A DNA stretch of 33,769 bases from Dolosicoccus paucivorans (GTDB lineage: Bacteria > Bacillota > Bacilli > Lactobacillales > Aerococcaceae), in assembly GCF_900100125.1 (NCBI RefSeq), contig NZ_FNEL01000016.1, forward strand, positions 1-33,769. Reading direction: 5' to 3'. Of the stretch, positions 8,261-17,006 are shown piece after piece (positions within the stretch are counted from its first letter, which is position 1; every line of letters begins with the position of its first letter). Both the position numbers and the translations under genes were made by a program. The notes beneath the pieces were generated by a model that searched no databases, had not been told where the DNA came from, and worked only from the letters and a program-made list of their open reading frames with translations.

Positions 8261-8290
8261 TTGAAAAGTCTCCATTTATTTCTTTATAAT
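8261..8290 (+). promoter_or_regulatory. Promoter of the MscS-type channel gene
   Basis: TTGAAA (8261-8266) is followed after 18 bases by TATAAT (8285-8290). It sets the real 5' end of the downstream gene, since longer in-frame starts upstream would precede the promoter and overlap ytxG. Confidence 0.7.
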
Positions 8291-8323
8291 GGATTTAAAA
8301 CAATAATTAGAGGAGGCGTTTTT

Positions 8324-9190
8324 TTGCTGTCTTTTATTGCTATGAGTAGCTTTTTGAACGAAAAGAGATTGGAAGCGCTAACAGATTTTACTAAAACTCT
8401 TATTTTAGAAAAATTATTGCCGATCTTTGGGTTAATCATTTTATTTTTCATTTTGAAACGATTACTAACTCGTTTTATGTACTATCAATTAAATGAAAAT
8501 AAAAATCATCGTTTCCAATTTATGTCTTTTCAAAGGAAACAAACCATTGTAAAATTAATCAATAACGGATTAAACTATTTAATATTTTTCTTTTTAGCTT
8601 ATTCCATTTTATCTATTCTTGGTGTACCAATTGCAACACTCGTAGCTAGTGCGGGAATTGCTGGTTTAGCGGTTGGTTTTGGCGCAAAGGACTTTGTCGC
8701 TGACTTAGTGAATGGTTTTTTCATTGTCGTAGAAAATCAATTTGACGTGGGAGATTCTGTTATTATTGAAGATATTGAAGCTACTATTAAAGAAACTGGG
8801 TTAAGAACAACGATTTTACAAGGATTTGATGGAACAGTTCATTATGTTCCTAATAGCGAGATTCGCATCGTCAGTAACTTGAGTCAATATGATCGCCGTA
8901 TTTTTGTTGATTTACCAATCTATGATGAGACCAACTTAGAATCTCTTGAAAAAATTGTTCAACAAGTCACCGAATCTTTAAAGGAAAATTATCAAGATAG
9001 CTTTGGCAATGATCCCATTATTAGAGGATTAGTGATGCAACCTGACGGACAATTTAGTTTCCGCATTATTTGGTACGTAGACCGAGATGACTTTTTAGAC
9101 TTACAATCAGCCTTTTATGCCGCATATTTTAAAGCGATGCATCAAGCGGGCATTCCATTTGCAAGACCTTTATCTTATATAAAAGCTTAA
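8324..9190 (+). CDS. Small-conductance mechanosensitive channel, MscS family
   Basis: MscS channels open under membrane tension and release solutes during osmotic downshock. The start is taken as TTG (8324-8326), because AGAGGAGG lies 7 bases upstream and a promoter ends at 8290; the open frame extends further upstream but cannot be transcribed from that promoter. The resulting 288-residue protein has three predicted membrane helices. The third contains the pore-lining Gly/Ala pattern VASAGIAGLAVGFGAKDFVA, followed by DLVNGFFIVVENQFDVGDSV, the family signature. A cytoplasmic beta domain follows (TTILQGFDGTVHYVPNSEI). The length is typical of YkuT-like Firmicutes members. A terminator follows at once. 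Confidence 0.9.
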   Translation: MLSFIAMSSFLNEKRLEALTDFTKTLILEKLLPIFGLIILFFILKRLLTRFMYYQLNENKNHRFQFMSFQRKQTIVKLINNGLNYLIFFFLAYSILSILGVPIATLVASAGIAGLAVGFGAKDFVADLVNGFFIVVENQFDVGDSVIIEDIEATIKETGLRTTILQGFDGTVHYVPNSEIRIVSNLSQYDRRIFVDLPIYDETNLESLEKIVQQVTESLKENYQDSFGNDPIIRGLVMQPDGQFSFRIIWYVDRDDFLDLQSAFYAAYFKAMHQAGIPFARPLSYIKA

Positions 9191-9200
9191 CTTTACACAT

Positions 9201-9233
9201 AAAAAAAGCTGGGTGTTTAGCCCAGCTTTTTTT
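9201..9233. terminator. Bidirectional terminator between mscS-type gene and pdp
   Basis: A perfect stem AAAAGCTGGG/CCCAGCTTTT has a 7-base loop and A7/T7 tracts on the two sides. It serves both convergent transcripts. Confidence 0.9.
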
Positions 9234-9236
9234 ATC

Positions 9237-10535
9237 TTATTCAATAATTTTGTAAATCATCGGACGTTCAATCAGTTCGTCACCGATGTGGATATTATCA
9301 TAAAGTTTTTGTTTAACTTCATCAATATCTTCGCTATTGCTATAAATTGTTAAGATGCTTTCGCCTTCTTCTACTTGGTCGCCTACTTTTTTGTGAAGTT
9401 CAATTCCCACAGAATAATCTAATAGGTCATCCGCTTTTTGACGTCCGCCTCCAAGCATCATACTTGTGATACCGATCGCATCTGCAACCATCTCAGTAAT
9501 TAAACCACTTTCTTTTGCTGGAAGATCGATTTTATACTTCGCTTGTGGCATGATTGAGTAATCATCGACCACACGCTCGTCTCCGCCTTGAGCTTTAACC
9601 ATTGCTTTAAAGCGATCTAATGCTTTACCAGAAGTAATGGAGTCTTCAAGTAATTGACGAGCTTCTTCTTTAGTTTGTGCTTTTTCACCTAGAACAAGCA
9701 TATATTCAGCAATCGCCATCACGAGTTCGTGTAAGTCTTCTGGTCCTTTACCTTTTAGTAAATCAAGGGTTTCTTCAATTTCTAAAGAGTTTCCGATTTT
9801 GTTTCCTAAAGGTTGGTTCATGTCACTAATTAAAGCCATGGTCTTCATGCCGACGCTTTTACCAATTTCGACAAGAGCTTCTGCTAATTCAGTTGAGTCT
9901 TCTAAAGTTTTCATAAATGCACCGGCTCCGGTTTTAACATCGATAATTAAGGCATCGGCTCCGGCAGCGATTTTTTTACTCATAATCGAACCAGCGATTA
10001 ACGGAATGGAGTCAACCGTTCCTGTAACGTCACGTAAAGAATAAATTTTCTTATCAGCTGGGGCAATATCACCTGTTGCACCGACAATGGCTAATTTTTC
10101 TTCTTTAACTTGATCAATGAAATCTTTTTCGCTAATTTCAATGGTATACCCTGGAATGGCTTCTAATTTATCAAGGGTACCTCCCGTATGGCCTAACCCT
10201 CGTCCTGAAATCATTGGTACAGGTACATCGCACGCCGCCACAAGTGCTGCTAATGGCAAGCTAACTTTATCGCCCACCCCACCGGTCGAGTGCTTGTCCA
10301 CTTTAATACCTGGAATATCAGAAAGGTCAAGACGCTCGCCGGATTCCATCATTTTCATAGTGAGTGAAGCCCGTTCTTTAACAGTCATATTTTCGAAATA
10401 GATAGCCATCAGTAACGCACTAATTTGATAGTCAGGAATACTGCCATCTACAACGCCATCGACGACGAATTGAATTTGTTCATCGGTTAATTCTTTTCCG
10501 TTACGTTTATCTAAAATAATATCAATCATTCGCAT
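9237..10535 (-). CDS. pdp: Pyrimidine-nucleoside phosphorylase
   Basis: The enzyme cleaves uridine, deoxyuridine or thymidine with phosphate to the free base and (deoxy)ribose-1-phosphate. The 432-residue protein shows the phosphate-binding [10 protein letters not shown] (81-90) and the family signature around [20 protein letters not shown] (110-129). It also has the C-terminal barrel-sandwich region ([17 protein letters not shown]). The length matches Bacillus Pdp. It is the last gene of deoC-nupC-pdp, 22 bases after the transporter gene, with an AGGAGG site 8 bases from the ATG. Thymidine phosphorylase (DeoA) is the alternative, but Gram-positive members are usually broad-range Pdp. Confidence 0.93.
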   Translation of the reverse strand: MRMIDIILDKRNGKELTDEQIQFVVDGVVDGSIPDYQISALLMAIYFENMTVKERASLTMKMMESGERLDLSDIPGIKVDKHSTGGVGDKVSLPLAALVAACDVPVPMISGRGLGHTGGTLDKLEAIPGYTIEISEKDFIDQVKEEKLAIVGATGDIAPADKKIYSLRDVTGTVDSIPLIAGSIMSKKIAAGADALIIDVKTGAGAFMKTLEDSTELAEALVEIGKSVGMKTMALISDMNQPLGNKIGNSLEIEETLDLLKGKGPEDLHELVMAIAEYMLVLGEKAQTKEEARQLLEDSITSGKALDRFKAMVKAQGGDERVVDDYSIMPQAKYKIDLPAKESGLITEMVADAIGITSMMLGGGRQKADDLLDYSVGIELHKKVGDQVEEGESILTIYSNSEDIDEVKQKLYDNIHIGDELIERPMIYKIIE

Positions 10536-10557
10536 GACTGTAACCTCCTATGATTTT

Positions 10558-11760
10558 TTAAAATAGTAATAACAATCCAACAATTAATGAAGATAATAAA
10601 CTGACCGCAAACCCACCGATCATTCCTTTAGGAGCTAATCGAGCAAGCACGGGTTTTTTAGATGGACATAAAATTGAAATTCCTGACACACACATACCGA
10701 TACTTCCGACGTTTGCAAACCCTGCTAAAGCGATCGATAACATCATTCCTGTGCGATAATCCATTGACTGTAACATTGAACCTAATTTACCAAAAGCGAC
10801 AAACTCGTTTAAAATTAATTTTGAACCGAGCAACTCACCTGCTACAAGAGCATTTTGGCTATCTAATCCCATTAAATATCCAATCGGTGCAAATAAGTAA
10901 GATAAAATTCCTTCAAGTGATAAGCCCACGATACCTAAAATTCCGTTCACTAAAGCGACAATTGAAAAGATCGCAATTAAAGCAGCTCCAATCGCCATGG
11001 CCATATGCATACCGTCCATTGCTCCAGCAGACATGGCGTCGATAACGTTTGTATTGTCACCTTTACGGTCTAATTTAACTTCTTGAATATCGCTCATTTT
11101 GTCCACTTGAGGTAGAAGAATTTTAGAAATAATAACCGAACCAATTGGGACAAGGGTCGACGCAATTAAAAGCGCTTCCATTGGAATGCCTAAAGCAGCG
11201 TAGCCAGCTAAAATACTCACTGACATACTTCCCATTCCTGAAATTAACACTAACATGACTTCACTATCTGACATAAACGGTAAATATTTGCTAACTAAAA
11301 TAGGAGAATCTGTCTGACCTAAGAACATATTGGCAATGGCGACAAAACTTTCTACTTCTGAAGTACCAAAGATTTTACCTAGTAGCCAACCTACTTTAGA
11401 AATGATAAATCCTAAAATACCTGTATAAAATAACACACCTACTAAAGCGGAGATAAAGACAATATTACCTAAGGTTTGAAACGCAAAAATATATCCTGTC
11501 GGAGCATCAGGCATACCAAGGGATCCAAAGACGAATTGAATCCCTTCGCTACCATAAGTTAAAACTTTAGCCACACCATCACTAATGACAGAAATGACGG
11601 CTTGCCCTGCAGGTACTTTAATAATTAACATTGCGATAACAAACTGTAGAGCAATGGCTTTACCGATCTGTTTCCATTGAACACTTTCACGGTGATAAGA
11701 TAATAAATACATAGCACCTAACAATAAAAGTATTCCGATAATATTTAAAATCGCACTCAT
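10558..11760 (-). CDS. nupC: Concentrative nucleoside transporter, NupC/CNT family
   Basis: This 400-residue polytopic membrane protein imports nucleosides with protons or sodium. It shows CNT-family features: N-terminal helices (LNIIGILLLLGAMYLLSYHR), the SLGMP/GNIVFISALVGVLFYTGIL segment, the substrate-region motif FLGQTDSPILVSKYL (about 147-161), and the C-terminal GFANVGSIGMCVSG followed by LAPKGMIGG. The length equals typical NupC. Its place between deoC and pdp says it feeds deoxyribonucleosides and pyrimidine nucleosides to the catabolic enzymes. Specificity (pyrimidine or purine) cannot be read from the sequence. Confidence 0.92.
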   Translation of the reverse strand: MSAILNIIGILLLLGAMYLLSYHRESVQWKQIGKAIALQFVIAMLIIKVPAGQAVISVISDGVAKVLTYGSEGIQFVFGSLGMPDAPTGYIFAFQTLGNIVFISALVGVLFYTGILGFIISKVGWLLGKIFGTSEVESFVAIANMFLGQTDSPILVSKYLPFMSDSEVMLVLISGMGSMSVSILAGYAALGIPMEALLIASTLVPIGSVIISKILLPQVDKMSDIQEVKLDRKGDNTNVIDAMSAGAMDGMHMAMAIGAALIAIFSIVALVNGILGIVGLSLEGILSYLFAPIGYLMGLDSQNALVAGELLGSKLILNEFVAFGKLGSMLQSMDYRTGMMLSIALAGFANVGSIGMCVSGISILCPSKKPVLARLAPKGMIGGFAVSLLSSLIVGLLLLF

Positions 11761-11780
11761 TGTTTTATCCTTTCATTGGT

Positions 11781-12446
11781 TTAATATTCTCCGTCCGTCA
11801 TTTGACCTTTTAGCATTTTGACGGCACTGCTTGTTCCAATACGATCGCAACCAGCTTCAATAAAAGCAATTAAATCTTCAACAGATGAAACGCCTCCAGC
11901 GGCTTTAATTTTGACATCTGGTCCGATATGTTCTTTAAATAAAAGTACATCTTCCATAGTAGCTCCACCTGTTCCAAAGCCGGTAGATGTTTTAATGTAA
12001 TCTCCTCCTCCTTTTGTTACTGACTCACACATCGCAATTTTTTCTTCCTCATCTAAGTAACATGTTTCAATAATGACTTTTAAAATATGGTCACCACAAG
12101 CTTCTTTTAATGTTTTAATTTCTTTTGTTACTTTATCGTAGTCTTTATTTTTTACATCAGAAATATTCACAACCATGTCAATTTCATTGGCTCCATCAGC
12201 TAAAGCATCTTTAATCTCTTGCACTTTAGAAGCTGTGCTGTTGTATCCTAGAGGAAAGCCTACCACTGTACAAATATTTAACGTTGGGTAATGGTCTTTA
12301 ATGCGTTTAATATAGCTTTGAGGAACACAAACGCTAGCTGTCTCAAATTCGATGGCCTCTTGACATAATTGGTTAATATCTTCCCATGTAGCAAATGGTT
12401 TAAGTTGAGTATGATCAATGTGACTTAAAATTGCTTTAGTTTCCAT
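11781..12446 (-). CDS. deoC: Deoxyribose-phosphate aldolase
   Basis: DeoC splits 2-deoxyribose-5-phosphate into acetaldehyde and glyceraldehyde-3-phosphate, the last step of deoxyribonucleoside use. The 221-residue TIM-barrel protein shows IDHTQLKPFAT (10-20), EIDMVVNI (88-95), the Schiff-base lysine in DYIKTSTGFGTGGAT (Lys152) and the second active-site lysine in VKIKAAGGVSS (Lys181). It is the first gene of the operon and starts at an ATG behind AAGGAGC. The promoter and cre lie directly upstream. No phosphopentomutase gene (deoB) is present in the window, so that step must be encoded elsewhere. Confidence 0.95.
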   Translation of the reverse strand: METKAILSHIDHTQLKPFATWEDINQLCQEAIEFETASVCVPQSYIKRIKDHYPTLNICTVVGFPLGYNSTASKVQEIKDALADGANEIDMVVNISDVKNKDYDKVTKEIKTLKEACGDHILKVIIETCYLDEEEKIAMCESVTKGGGDYIKTSTGFGTGGATMEDVLLFKEHIGPDVKIKAAGGVSSVEDLIAFIEAGCDRIGTSSAVKMLKGQMTDGEY

Positions 12447-12505
12447 AATATATCCTGCTCCTTTAATTCATTTAAATGTTTATATTATTAACAATTAACA
12501 GTTTA

Positions 12506-12519
12506 TGTAACCGCTTAAT
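12506..12519 (+). promoter_or_regulatory. cre-like site at the deo operon transcription start
   Basis: TGTAACCGCTTAAT matches the cre consensus TGNAANCGNWNNCW at all but one fixed position. It lies just downstream of the -10 box of the deoC promoter, where CcpA would act as a roadblock. Confidence 0.6.
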
Positions 12520-12522
12520 GTT

Positions 12523-12551
12523 ATTATATACACTGTCTGTTATTTTTTCAA
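12523..12551 (-). promoter_or_regulatory. Promoter of deoC-nupC-pdp
   Basis: On the minus strand, TTGAAA (12546-12551) and TATAAT (12523-12528) are exactly 17 bases apart. The region around it holds several TGTTAT/TTAACA half-sites (12488-12500, 12519-12524, 12538-12543). Confidence 0.75.
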
Positions 12552-12559
12552 CAAAATAA

Positions 12560-12577
12560 TTGTTATTTTTATAACAA
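12560..12577. promoter_or_regulatory. Candidate DeoR operator (perfect inverted repeat)
   Basis: TTGTTAT and ATAACAA form perfect 7-base arms around four T's in the shared control region between the deo promoter and the deoR gene. Similar half-sites recur on both sides. Binding by the adjacent regulator is inferred from position. Confidence 0.5.
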
Positions 12578-12659
12578 ATTGGTTTATTTGTCTCTTATTT
12601 ACTATTTACTGTTAATTTGTGATAAAATCAAATTAATATCGAATGGGAGTGTATCTATC

Positions 12660-13460
12660 GTGTCTAAAAAAACACAACGGCAACATGAAATTATTGAAAT
12701 TTTAAAACAACTTAAAGGAGCAACGGTTAAACAACTTGCAACACAACTCAGTGTGTCAGAAATGACGATCCGACGTGATTTACGCTTTCTTGATGAACAG
12801 CAACTGGTTCATATTATTTCCGGGGTTGCTTTTGTTAATGAAGCCGATCAGACTCAAGTAGATATACCTCTTGCTCAATCAGGTTACAGTATTAGTGTCA
12901 ATACGAAGTTAATGCAACCGGAAAAATTAACCATCGGAAAAGCTGCTGCTGCACTGATTCAAGAACAAGATATCGTGGGTATTGATATTGGAACAACTAC
13001 AGAAAAGTTATCCCAACAAATTGACGATGATTTACCTTTTACTGCTCTAGTGTTTAGTGCCAATAATTTACTTCATCTCTTAGCAAAACCTAAAGCGACG
13101 ATTCTTCTTTCTGGAGGACGATTCCATCGAGATACAGGAATGTTTGAACAAGCCAATCACTTACAAATTATTGAAGGAACGCGCACAACTAAATTTTTCT
13201 TATCTGCGGCGGGGATTCATGAAGATTTGGGGATTACTTGCGCCAATGAATACGAAGTGCTCATCAAAAATACAATGATTAAAAATACCCTTAAAACGAT
13301 TTTAGTGGCGGACTCATCAAAATTTGGACATATTTCCAGTTCTTATGTAGGGGATTTATCAATGATTGACACTATCGTTACCGACAATAAGTTATCTGCT
13401 GAATGGCGTGAACGGATTGTATCTTATGATATTGATCTCATTATTGCCGATGCACCATAA
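12660..13460 (+). CDS. deoR: DeoR/GlpR-family transcriptional repressor of the deo operon
   Basis: This 266-residue regulator has an N-terminal DeoR-type winged helix-turn-helix (TVKQLATQLSVSEMTIRRDL, about 22-41) and a C-terminal DeoRC sugar-phosphate sensor. The sensor shows the expected IDIGTTTEKLSQQI, LSGGRFHRDTGMFEQ and VADSSKFG motifs. The GTG at 12660 is preferred: GGGAG lies about 10 bases upstream and KKTQRQHEIIEIL is the usual beginning of the family, while an in-frame extension upstream to 12579 has no ribosome site. It is transcribed divergently from deoC, so local control is likely, with deoxyribose-5-phosphate the probable inducer by analogy. Confidence 0.85.
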   Translation: MSKKTQRQHEIIEILKQLKGATVKQLATQLSVSEMTIRRDLRFLDEQQLVHIISGVAFVNEADQTQVDIPLAQSGYSISVNTKLMQPEKLTIGKAAAALIQEQDIVGIDIGTTTEKLSQQIDDDLPFTALVFSANNLLHLLAKPKATILLSGGRFHRDTGMFEQANHLQIIEGTRTTKFFLSAAGIHEDLGITCANEYEVLIKNTMIKNTLKTILVADSSKFGHISSSYVGDLSMIDTIVTDNKLSAEWRERIVSYDIDLIIADAP

Positions 13461-13501
13461 AAAAATCGAGCGACTCTCAGTTAGAGTCGCTCGATTTTTT
13501 T
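13459..13501. terminator. Bidirectional terminator after deoR
   Basis: A perfect 18-base stem (arms 13460-13477 and 13483-13500, core ATCGAGCGACTCT) has a 5-base loop and A6/T7 ends. The T-run overlaps the stop codon of the converging phosphoesterase gene. Confidence 0.92.
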
Positions 13502-14012
13502 AGTTGAATGTTTGAGTAAGAGAAGGTATTATTTGTTGGTTTTCATCGAAATATTGCACAGTTATCTTTTCGTCGCCAACATCAACAACCATGTAAGAAG
13601 TTCCAGGATATTCGCCTCTTGAATGATTTAAACTTCCTGGATTGGCTAACAGTACCCCGTCTTTTACTTCAGCATAGAGTCGGTGAGTATGACCATGAAA
13701 AGCAAAGCGGCTTCCTGTTTGTTTTGCTTGTTCAAGAACGCCCGCGTTTGTTGCATTCACTGCTAACAAATGACCATGGGTTAGATAAAGCGCTCCTTTA
13801 GGTGTGGAGACGACTTGTTCATTAGGGTATCCTCCATCAAAATCCATATTGCCTCGGACGACTCCATCAAAATCTGCCCAAATCGGATCATCACTTGAAA
13901 ATTCCGAATCACCACAGTGAATAATGACATCGACTTGATCTTTTAAATCTTGAACAATGCCTTTAACTAACTCATAACGTCCATGATTATCACTCATTAC
14001 TAAAATTTTCAT
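13500..14012 (-). CDS. Metallophosphoesterase, YfcE/YsnB type
   Basis: This 170-residue protein has the calcineurin-like metal-binding motifs: MSDNHGRYE (5-13), HCGDSEF (about 36-42), RGNMDFDGGYPNE (about 53-65), THGHLL (about 79-84) and FHGHTH (about 103-108). Family members are small phosphodiesterases of uncertain natural substrate. The ATG overlaps the rdgB stop codon as ATGA, so it is translationally coupled as the last gene of lipoprotein-murI-rdgB-phosphoesterase. The murI-rdgB-phosphoesterase order is conserved in streptococci and relatives. The length is normal. Confidence 0.88.
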   Translation of the reverse strand: MKILVMSDNHGRYELVKGIVQDLKDQVDVIIHCGDSEFSSDDPIWADFDGVVRGNMDFDGGYPNEQVVSTPKGALYLTHGHLLAVNATNAGVLEQAKQTGSRFAFHGHTHRLYAEVKDGVLLANPGSLNHSRGEYPGTSYMVVDVGDEKITVQYFDENQQIIPSLTQTFN

Positions 14013-14608
14013 AGTTCATCACTTCCTAACCAGTTAGGTAATTCTTCGAGTAATTTTTCAATCGCTCGACTACGATGGCTCACCGTATTTTTTTCTTCTA
14101 ACGTCAATTCAGCAAAGGTCTTATTTAGCGGTGGATAGTAAAATAAAGGATCGTATCCAAAACCTTCTTTTCCTTGACGTTTTGTTAAAATTTCTCCTTC
14201 GACGCGCCCTTCCACTACTAAACTTTCTTTATGAGGATGGGCTAAAACAAGACAAGAGACAAAATAAGCCTCGCGGTTAAGATCTGAAGTTAATTCTCTT
14301 AGCAGCTTGTCGTTATTGTCTTCATCTCTTGCATTTTCTCCTGCATAGCGAGCGCTATAAATACCTGGCGCGTTGTTTAAAGACGGAACGACTAGTCCTG
14401 AATCGTCAGATAGTACGTAAGCATTTGTTAATTCAGCGATGGTTTCTGCTTTTAAGCGAGCATTTTCTTCAAATGTTTCTCCAGTCTCAGGAACTGGTTT
14501 TAACTCTGGATAGTCACTTAAACTCGTCATTTCAAACGGATAATCTTTTAATGCTTGTTTAAACTCTTTCAACTTTCCTTGGTTATGACTTGCGATGATT
14601 AACTTCAA
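14009..14608 (-). CDS. rdgB: XTP/dITP diphosphatase (RdgB/HAM1 family)
   Basis: The enzyme hydrolyses non-canonical purine triphosphates (XTP, dITP, ITP) to monophosphates, keeping them out of nucleic acids. The 199-residue protein shows the N-terminal SHNQGKLKEFKQAL (7-20), LSDDSGLVVPSLNNAPGIYS (about 66-85) and the C-terminal GFGYDPLFYYP and SHRSRAI motifs of the family. The start is a TTG (14606-14608), because AAAGGAG lies 9 bases upstream and no ATG is available; it sits inside the 3' end of murI (26-base overlap), which implies coupled translation. Confidence 0.93.
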   Translation of the reverse strand: MKLIIASHNQGKLKEFKQALKDYPFEMTSLSDYPELKPVPETGETFEENARLKAETIAELTNAYVLSDDSGLVVPSLNNAPGIYSARYAGENARDEDNNDKLLRELTSDLNREAYFVSCLVLAHPHKESLVVEGRVEGEILTKRQGKEGFGYDPLFYYPPLNKTFAELTLEEKNTVSHRSRAIEKLLEELPNWLGSDEL

Positions 14609-15431
14609 TTATTTCATCTCCTTTAACAATACAACTTTGAATCGGAAGATTTGGGTTATTAAACCACTCATTAGCAATTTGACTAAATTCACTAACAGAC
14701 CCTGTCGTGTAAAAGGTGCGGGTCGCTGGTTGATTAACCGCTTCTTGATCAGATCGCTTTAAATTTAAACGCTCCAATTGTTTAGAAACTTCCACTACAC
14801 TTTCTACACCTGAATCCACTAACGTAACGCTTGGTCCTGCGATGTGTTGGATGACCGGTTCTAAAAGAGGATAGTGAGTACAACCTAAAACAAGCGTATC
14901 AATGTTTTCTTTTAACAAAGAAGTTAAATACTCTTCAACCACTTCAAACGTTTCAGGTGAGTTCACTTCGTTACGCTCAACGTACTCGACAAAAGGTGGA
15001 CAGGCCTTTGAAAACACTTCTACCTCTGGATTAAATTGATTAATTAATCTTTGATAGGCGTTATTTTCAATTGTCCCGGTTGTTCCGATCACGCCAACTT
15101 TATTGTTTTTAGTTTTTATCGCAGCTATTTTACTGCCTGGTTGTACGACTCCAATGACTGGAATTGATAGTTCTGCTTGTATTTCCTTTAATGCTGCGAC
15201 CGTCGCTGTGTTACAAGCAATCACAAGCATTTTGATGCCTTTTTTTAAGAGAAAATGAACCATTTGCCAAGTAAATTGTTTGACTTCTTCAGCGCTTCTT
15301 GGCCCGTAGGGACAACGGGCATTATCACCTAAATAAAGAATTGATTCATTGGGTAATTGTTTTAAACTTTCTTTAACAACCGTTAATCCACCAACTCCTG
15401 AATCAATATAGCCAATAGGCAAATTTTTCAT
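14583..15431 (-). CDS. murI: Glutamate racemase
   Basis: MurI (RacE) makes D-glutamate for peptidoglycan in the cytosol. The chosen start is the ATG at 15429-15431, 7 bases after AAGGAG, giving 282 residues beginning MKNLPIGYIDSGVGGLTVV. Earlier in-frame starts would lie inside or against the ribosome site and the upstream lipoprotein gene. Catalytic features are Asp10 in YIDSGVGG, the first cysteine in VIACNTATV and the second in LGCTHYPLL, with LYLGDNARCPYG between. The length is typical. It is 11 bases behind the lipoprotein gene and overlaps rdgB. Confidence 0.94.
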   Translation of the reverse strand: MKNLPIGYIDSGVGGLTVVKESLKQLPNESILYLGDNARCPYGPRSAEEVKQFTWQMVHFLLKKGIKMLVIACNTATVAALKEIQAELSIPVIGVVQPGSKIAAIKTKNNKVGVIGTTGTIENNAYQRLINQFNPEVEVFSKACPPFVEYVERNEVNSPETFEVVEEYLTSLLKENIDTLVLGCTHYPLLEPVIQHIAGPSVTLVDSGVESVVEVSKQLERLNLKRSDQEAVNQPATRTFYTTGSVSEFSQIANEWFNNPNLPIQSCIVKGDEIIEVNHRKS

Positions 15432-15442
15432 TGTCATTCTCC

Positions 15443-16891
15443 TTACTCTTGAGGGGCTCCCTCTACTTTCTTCATTTCTTGCCATAGTTGATCATCAACA
15501 TTATAACCTACCGCAAATGGCGATACTTCATTCACCATACCAAATTGAAGTGTAATAATATCGGATACTTCTTCTTCTCCTTCACCAATAGACCAAAAGA
15601 TTATGTTGGTTAGACGGAAGGTTTCTTGGTCAATGTAGTAGTCAATCCCGTAAATAGCTTCACCGTCTTTTTTAAAAGAGGCACTGTTCATTCCCTTAGA
15701 AGCTTGTTTAAAGCCTTCAAAATCATTTTCGTATAATTTACGATAACCTCGCTGTGGTTGCTCCATCTCTTCGTCAATTTCTAAATGTTCTAATTGTTTG
15801 TAGATATCTTTGAATTGGCGAACATAGTGAGCATAAATATTAAATAGTGAATGTTCTTTGGCTTCGATTTGATCTTCTTTAAATGAATAGCGATAGTTAT
15901 CTGTCATAAAGTCTTGATCTTGAATCTCTTTATCTTCTACCGGTCCGGTCACGCCATACACTGGTGTTTGATCAATTAAATTCAATAAATAATACTGTGT
16001 ATGAGTCTTATCACCGTAAGCAGCGTGAACTGTATAATCATAAGTTTCTAAAGTTTGTAGATGGTGGTTTTCTTCAGCGATTTTAACAAAGTTATCTTTG
16101 TCAGCTGGAGTTGGTTCAGGTTGTTGTTCTAATTTAGCTTCAAGGGTGTCGTTTAATTGAGGTTCAAAAGTTAAGTGTGTTTGATAAGTACTCTCTTTTG
16201 GCCCATCAACAATATTTACGGTAACGTTTGCATCAGTAATGAATCCTTCTTTATTAATAGTAGATGTTACATCAATCGTACCGGTGGCTTCTTGACTGAT
16301 CATAATCGGTGGATTGAAAAGAGGAATCATTTCTTTAACGTACTCTGCATCATCAATGTGATACTCCACTTTTGTTTCATTACCTTCTTGAGTAGCGTGG
16401 GATTCTTCCATTCGGTCAAGTAGTACTTTAAACACAGTAATGTAAGTCGGTTGGCGGTACCCCATCTGTTCAACGTCTTGCCACTCTTGATGATTGTAGC
16501 GAACTTTTCCTTTATTTGTTTCTGTTTCTACATAGTATTCTCTAGGAAAACTTTGCTCGTCGCCTAAAATAACTTCGTTGAAATAAGCTTTTTGTAATCC
16601 GTCTTCCGTGTAGTACTCTAAACTTGTTAAGTTCTTTTTAGAGGTTGAATCTCCCATTGTAAACGTCACATCTTGAGTGGCACTTACTTCTTTAAGAGAG
16701 ACGAACTTATCATAAATAGAACGTGATAAATCATTAGTTAAAGCCCACTCTTCCATATCCTTTTTGGACATTTGAGAAAAGTCTACTTCTGCTTCTTCAC
16801 CAATATTTTTATTTAATATATTACTAATTGAGCTACATCCAGACAAAATCATAGTCGATAATAGACTCAGTAAGATGATCTTTTGCTTCAT
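15443..16891 (-). CDS. Predicted lipoprotein of unknown function upstream of murI
   Basis: This 482-residue protein has a lipoprotein signal peptide (MKQKIILLSLLSTMILSGC) with lipobox LSGC and Cys19 as lipid anchor. The mature part has no membrane segment and should sit outside the membrane. It is acidic and beta-strand-rich with two similar halves: each has a tyrosine-rich segment followed by a strand series (TGTIDVTSTINKEGFITDAN; FRLTNIIFWSIGEGEEEVSD). This resembles LppX/LolA-like or DUF6612-type folds, but I do not recognise the family firmly. It is the first gene of the murI operon, which hints at a cell-envelope role. The ATG has an AAAGGAG site. Confidence 0.7.
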   Translation of the reverse strand: MKQKIILLSLLSTMILSGCSSISNILNKNIGEEAEVDFSQMSKKDMEEWALTNDLSRSIYDKFVSLKEVSATQDVTFTMGDSTSKKNLTSLEYYTEDGLQKAYFNEVILGDEQSFPREYYVETETNKGKVRYNHQEWQDVEQMGYRQPTYITVFKVLLDRMEESHATQEGNETKVEYHIDDAEYVKEMIPLFNPPIMISQEATGTIDVTSTINKEGFITDANVTVNIVDGPKESTYQTHLTFEPQLNDTLEAKLEQQPEPTPADKDNFVKIAEENHHLQTLETYDYTVHAAYGDKTHTQYYLLNLIDQTPVYGVTGPVEDKEIQDQDFMTDNYRYSFKEDQIEAKEHSLFNIYAHYVRQFKDIYKQLEHLEIDEEMEQPQRGYRKLYENDFEGFKQASKGMNSASFKKDGEAIYGIDYYIDQETFRLTNIIFWSIGEGEEEVSDIITLQFGMVNEVSPFAVGYNVDDQLWQEMKKVEGAPQE

Positions 16892-16962
16892 TGTGAACTA
16901 AATACTCCTTTTATTAATTAATTGCTATCATTCATTTTAACACAACTTACCTTCTTTTCGAT

Positions 16963-16999
16963 AAAAAAACTACTTGTTTTAAAAACAAAACAAGTAGTT
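16963..16999 (-). terminator. Terminator of the natAB operon
   Basis: Perfect 13-base arms (AACTACTTGTTTT/AAAACAAGTAGTT) enclose a 6-base loop, with a T-run on the minus strand. It lies just after natB and before the lipoprotein gene. Confidence 0.85.
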
Positions 17000-17006
17000 C
17001 AATCAG

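Noticed and set aside
8156-8323. N-terminal extension of the MscS-type frame
   Set aside because: It overlaps ytxG, lies upstream of a good promoter, and lacks a ribosome site; the TTG at 8324 has AGAGGAGG at proper spacing.
10662-11045. Plus-strand open frame of 127 codons inside nupC
   Set aside because: Antisense shadow of a clear transporter gene; no ribosome site or domain.
12579-12659. Upstream extension of the DeoR-type regulator
   Set aside because: No ribosome site, AT-rich hydrophobic translation unlike the family, and it would cover the operator region; the GTG at 12660 fits better.
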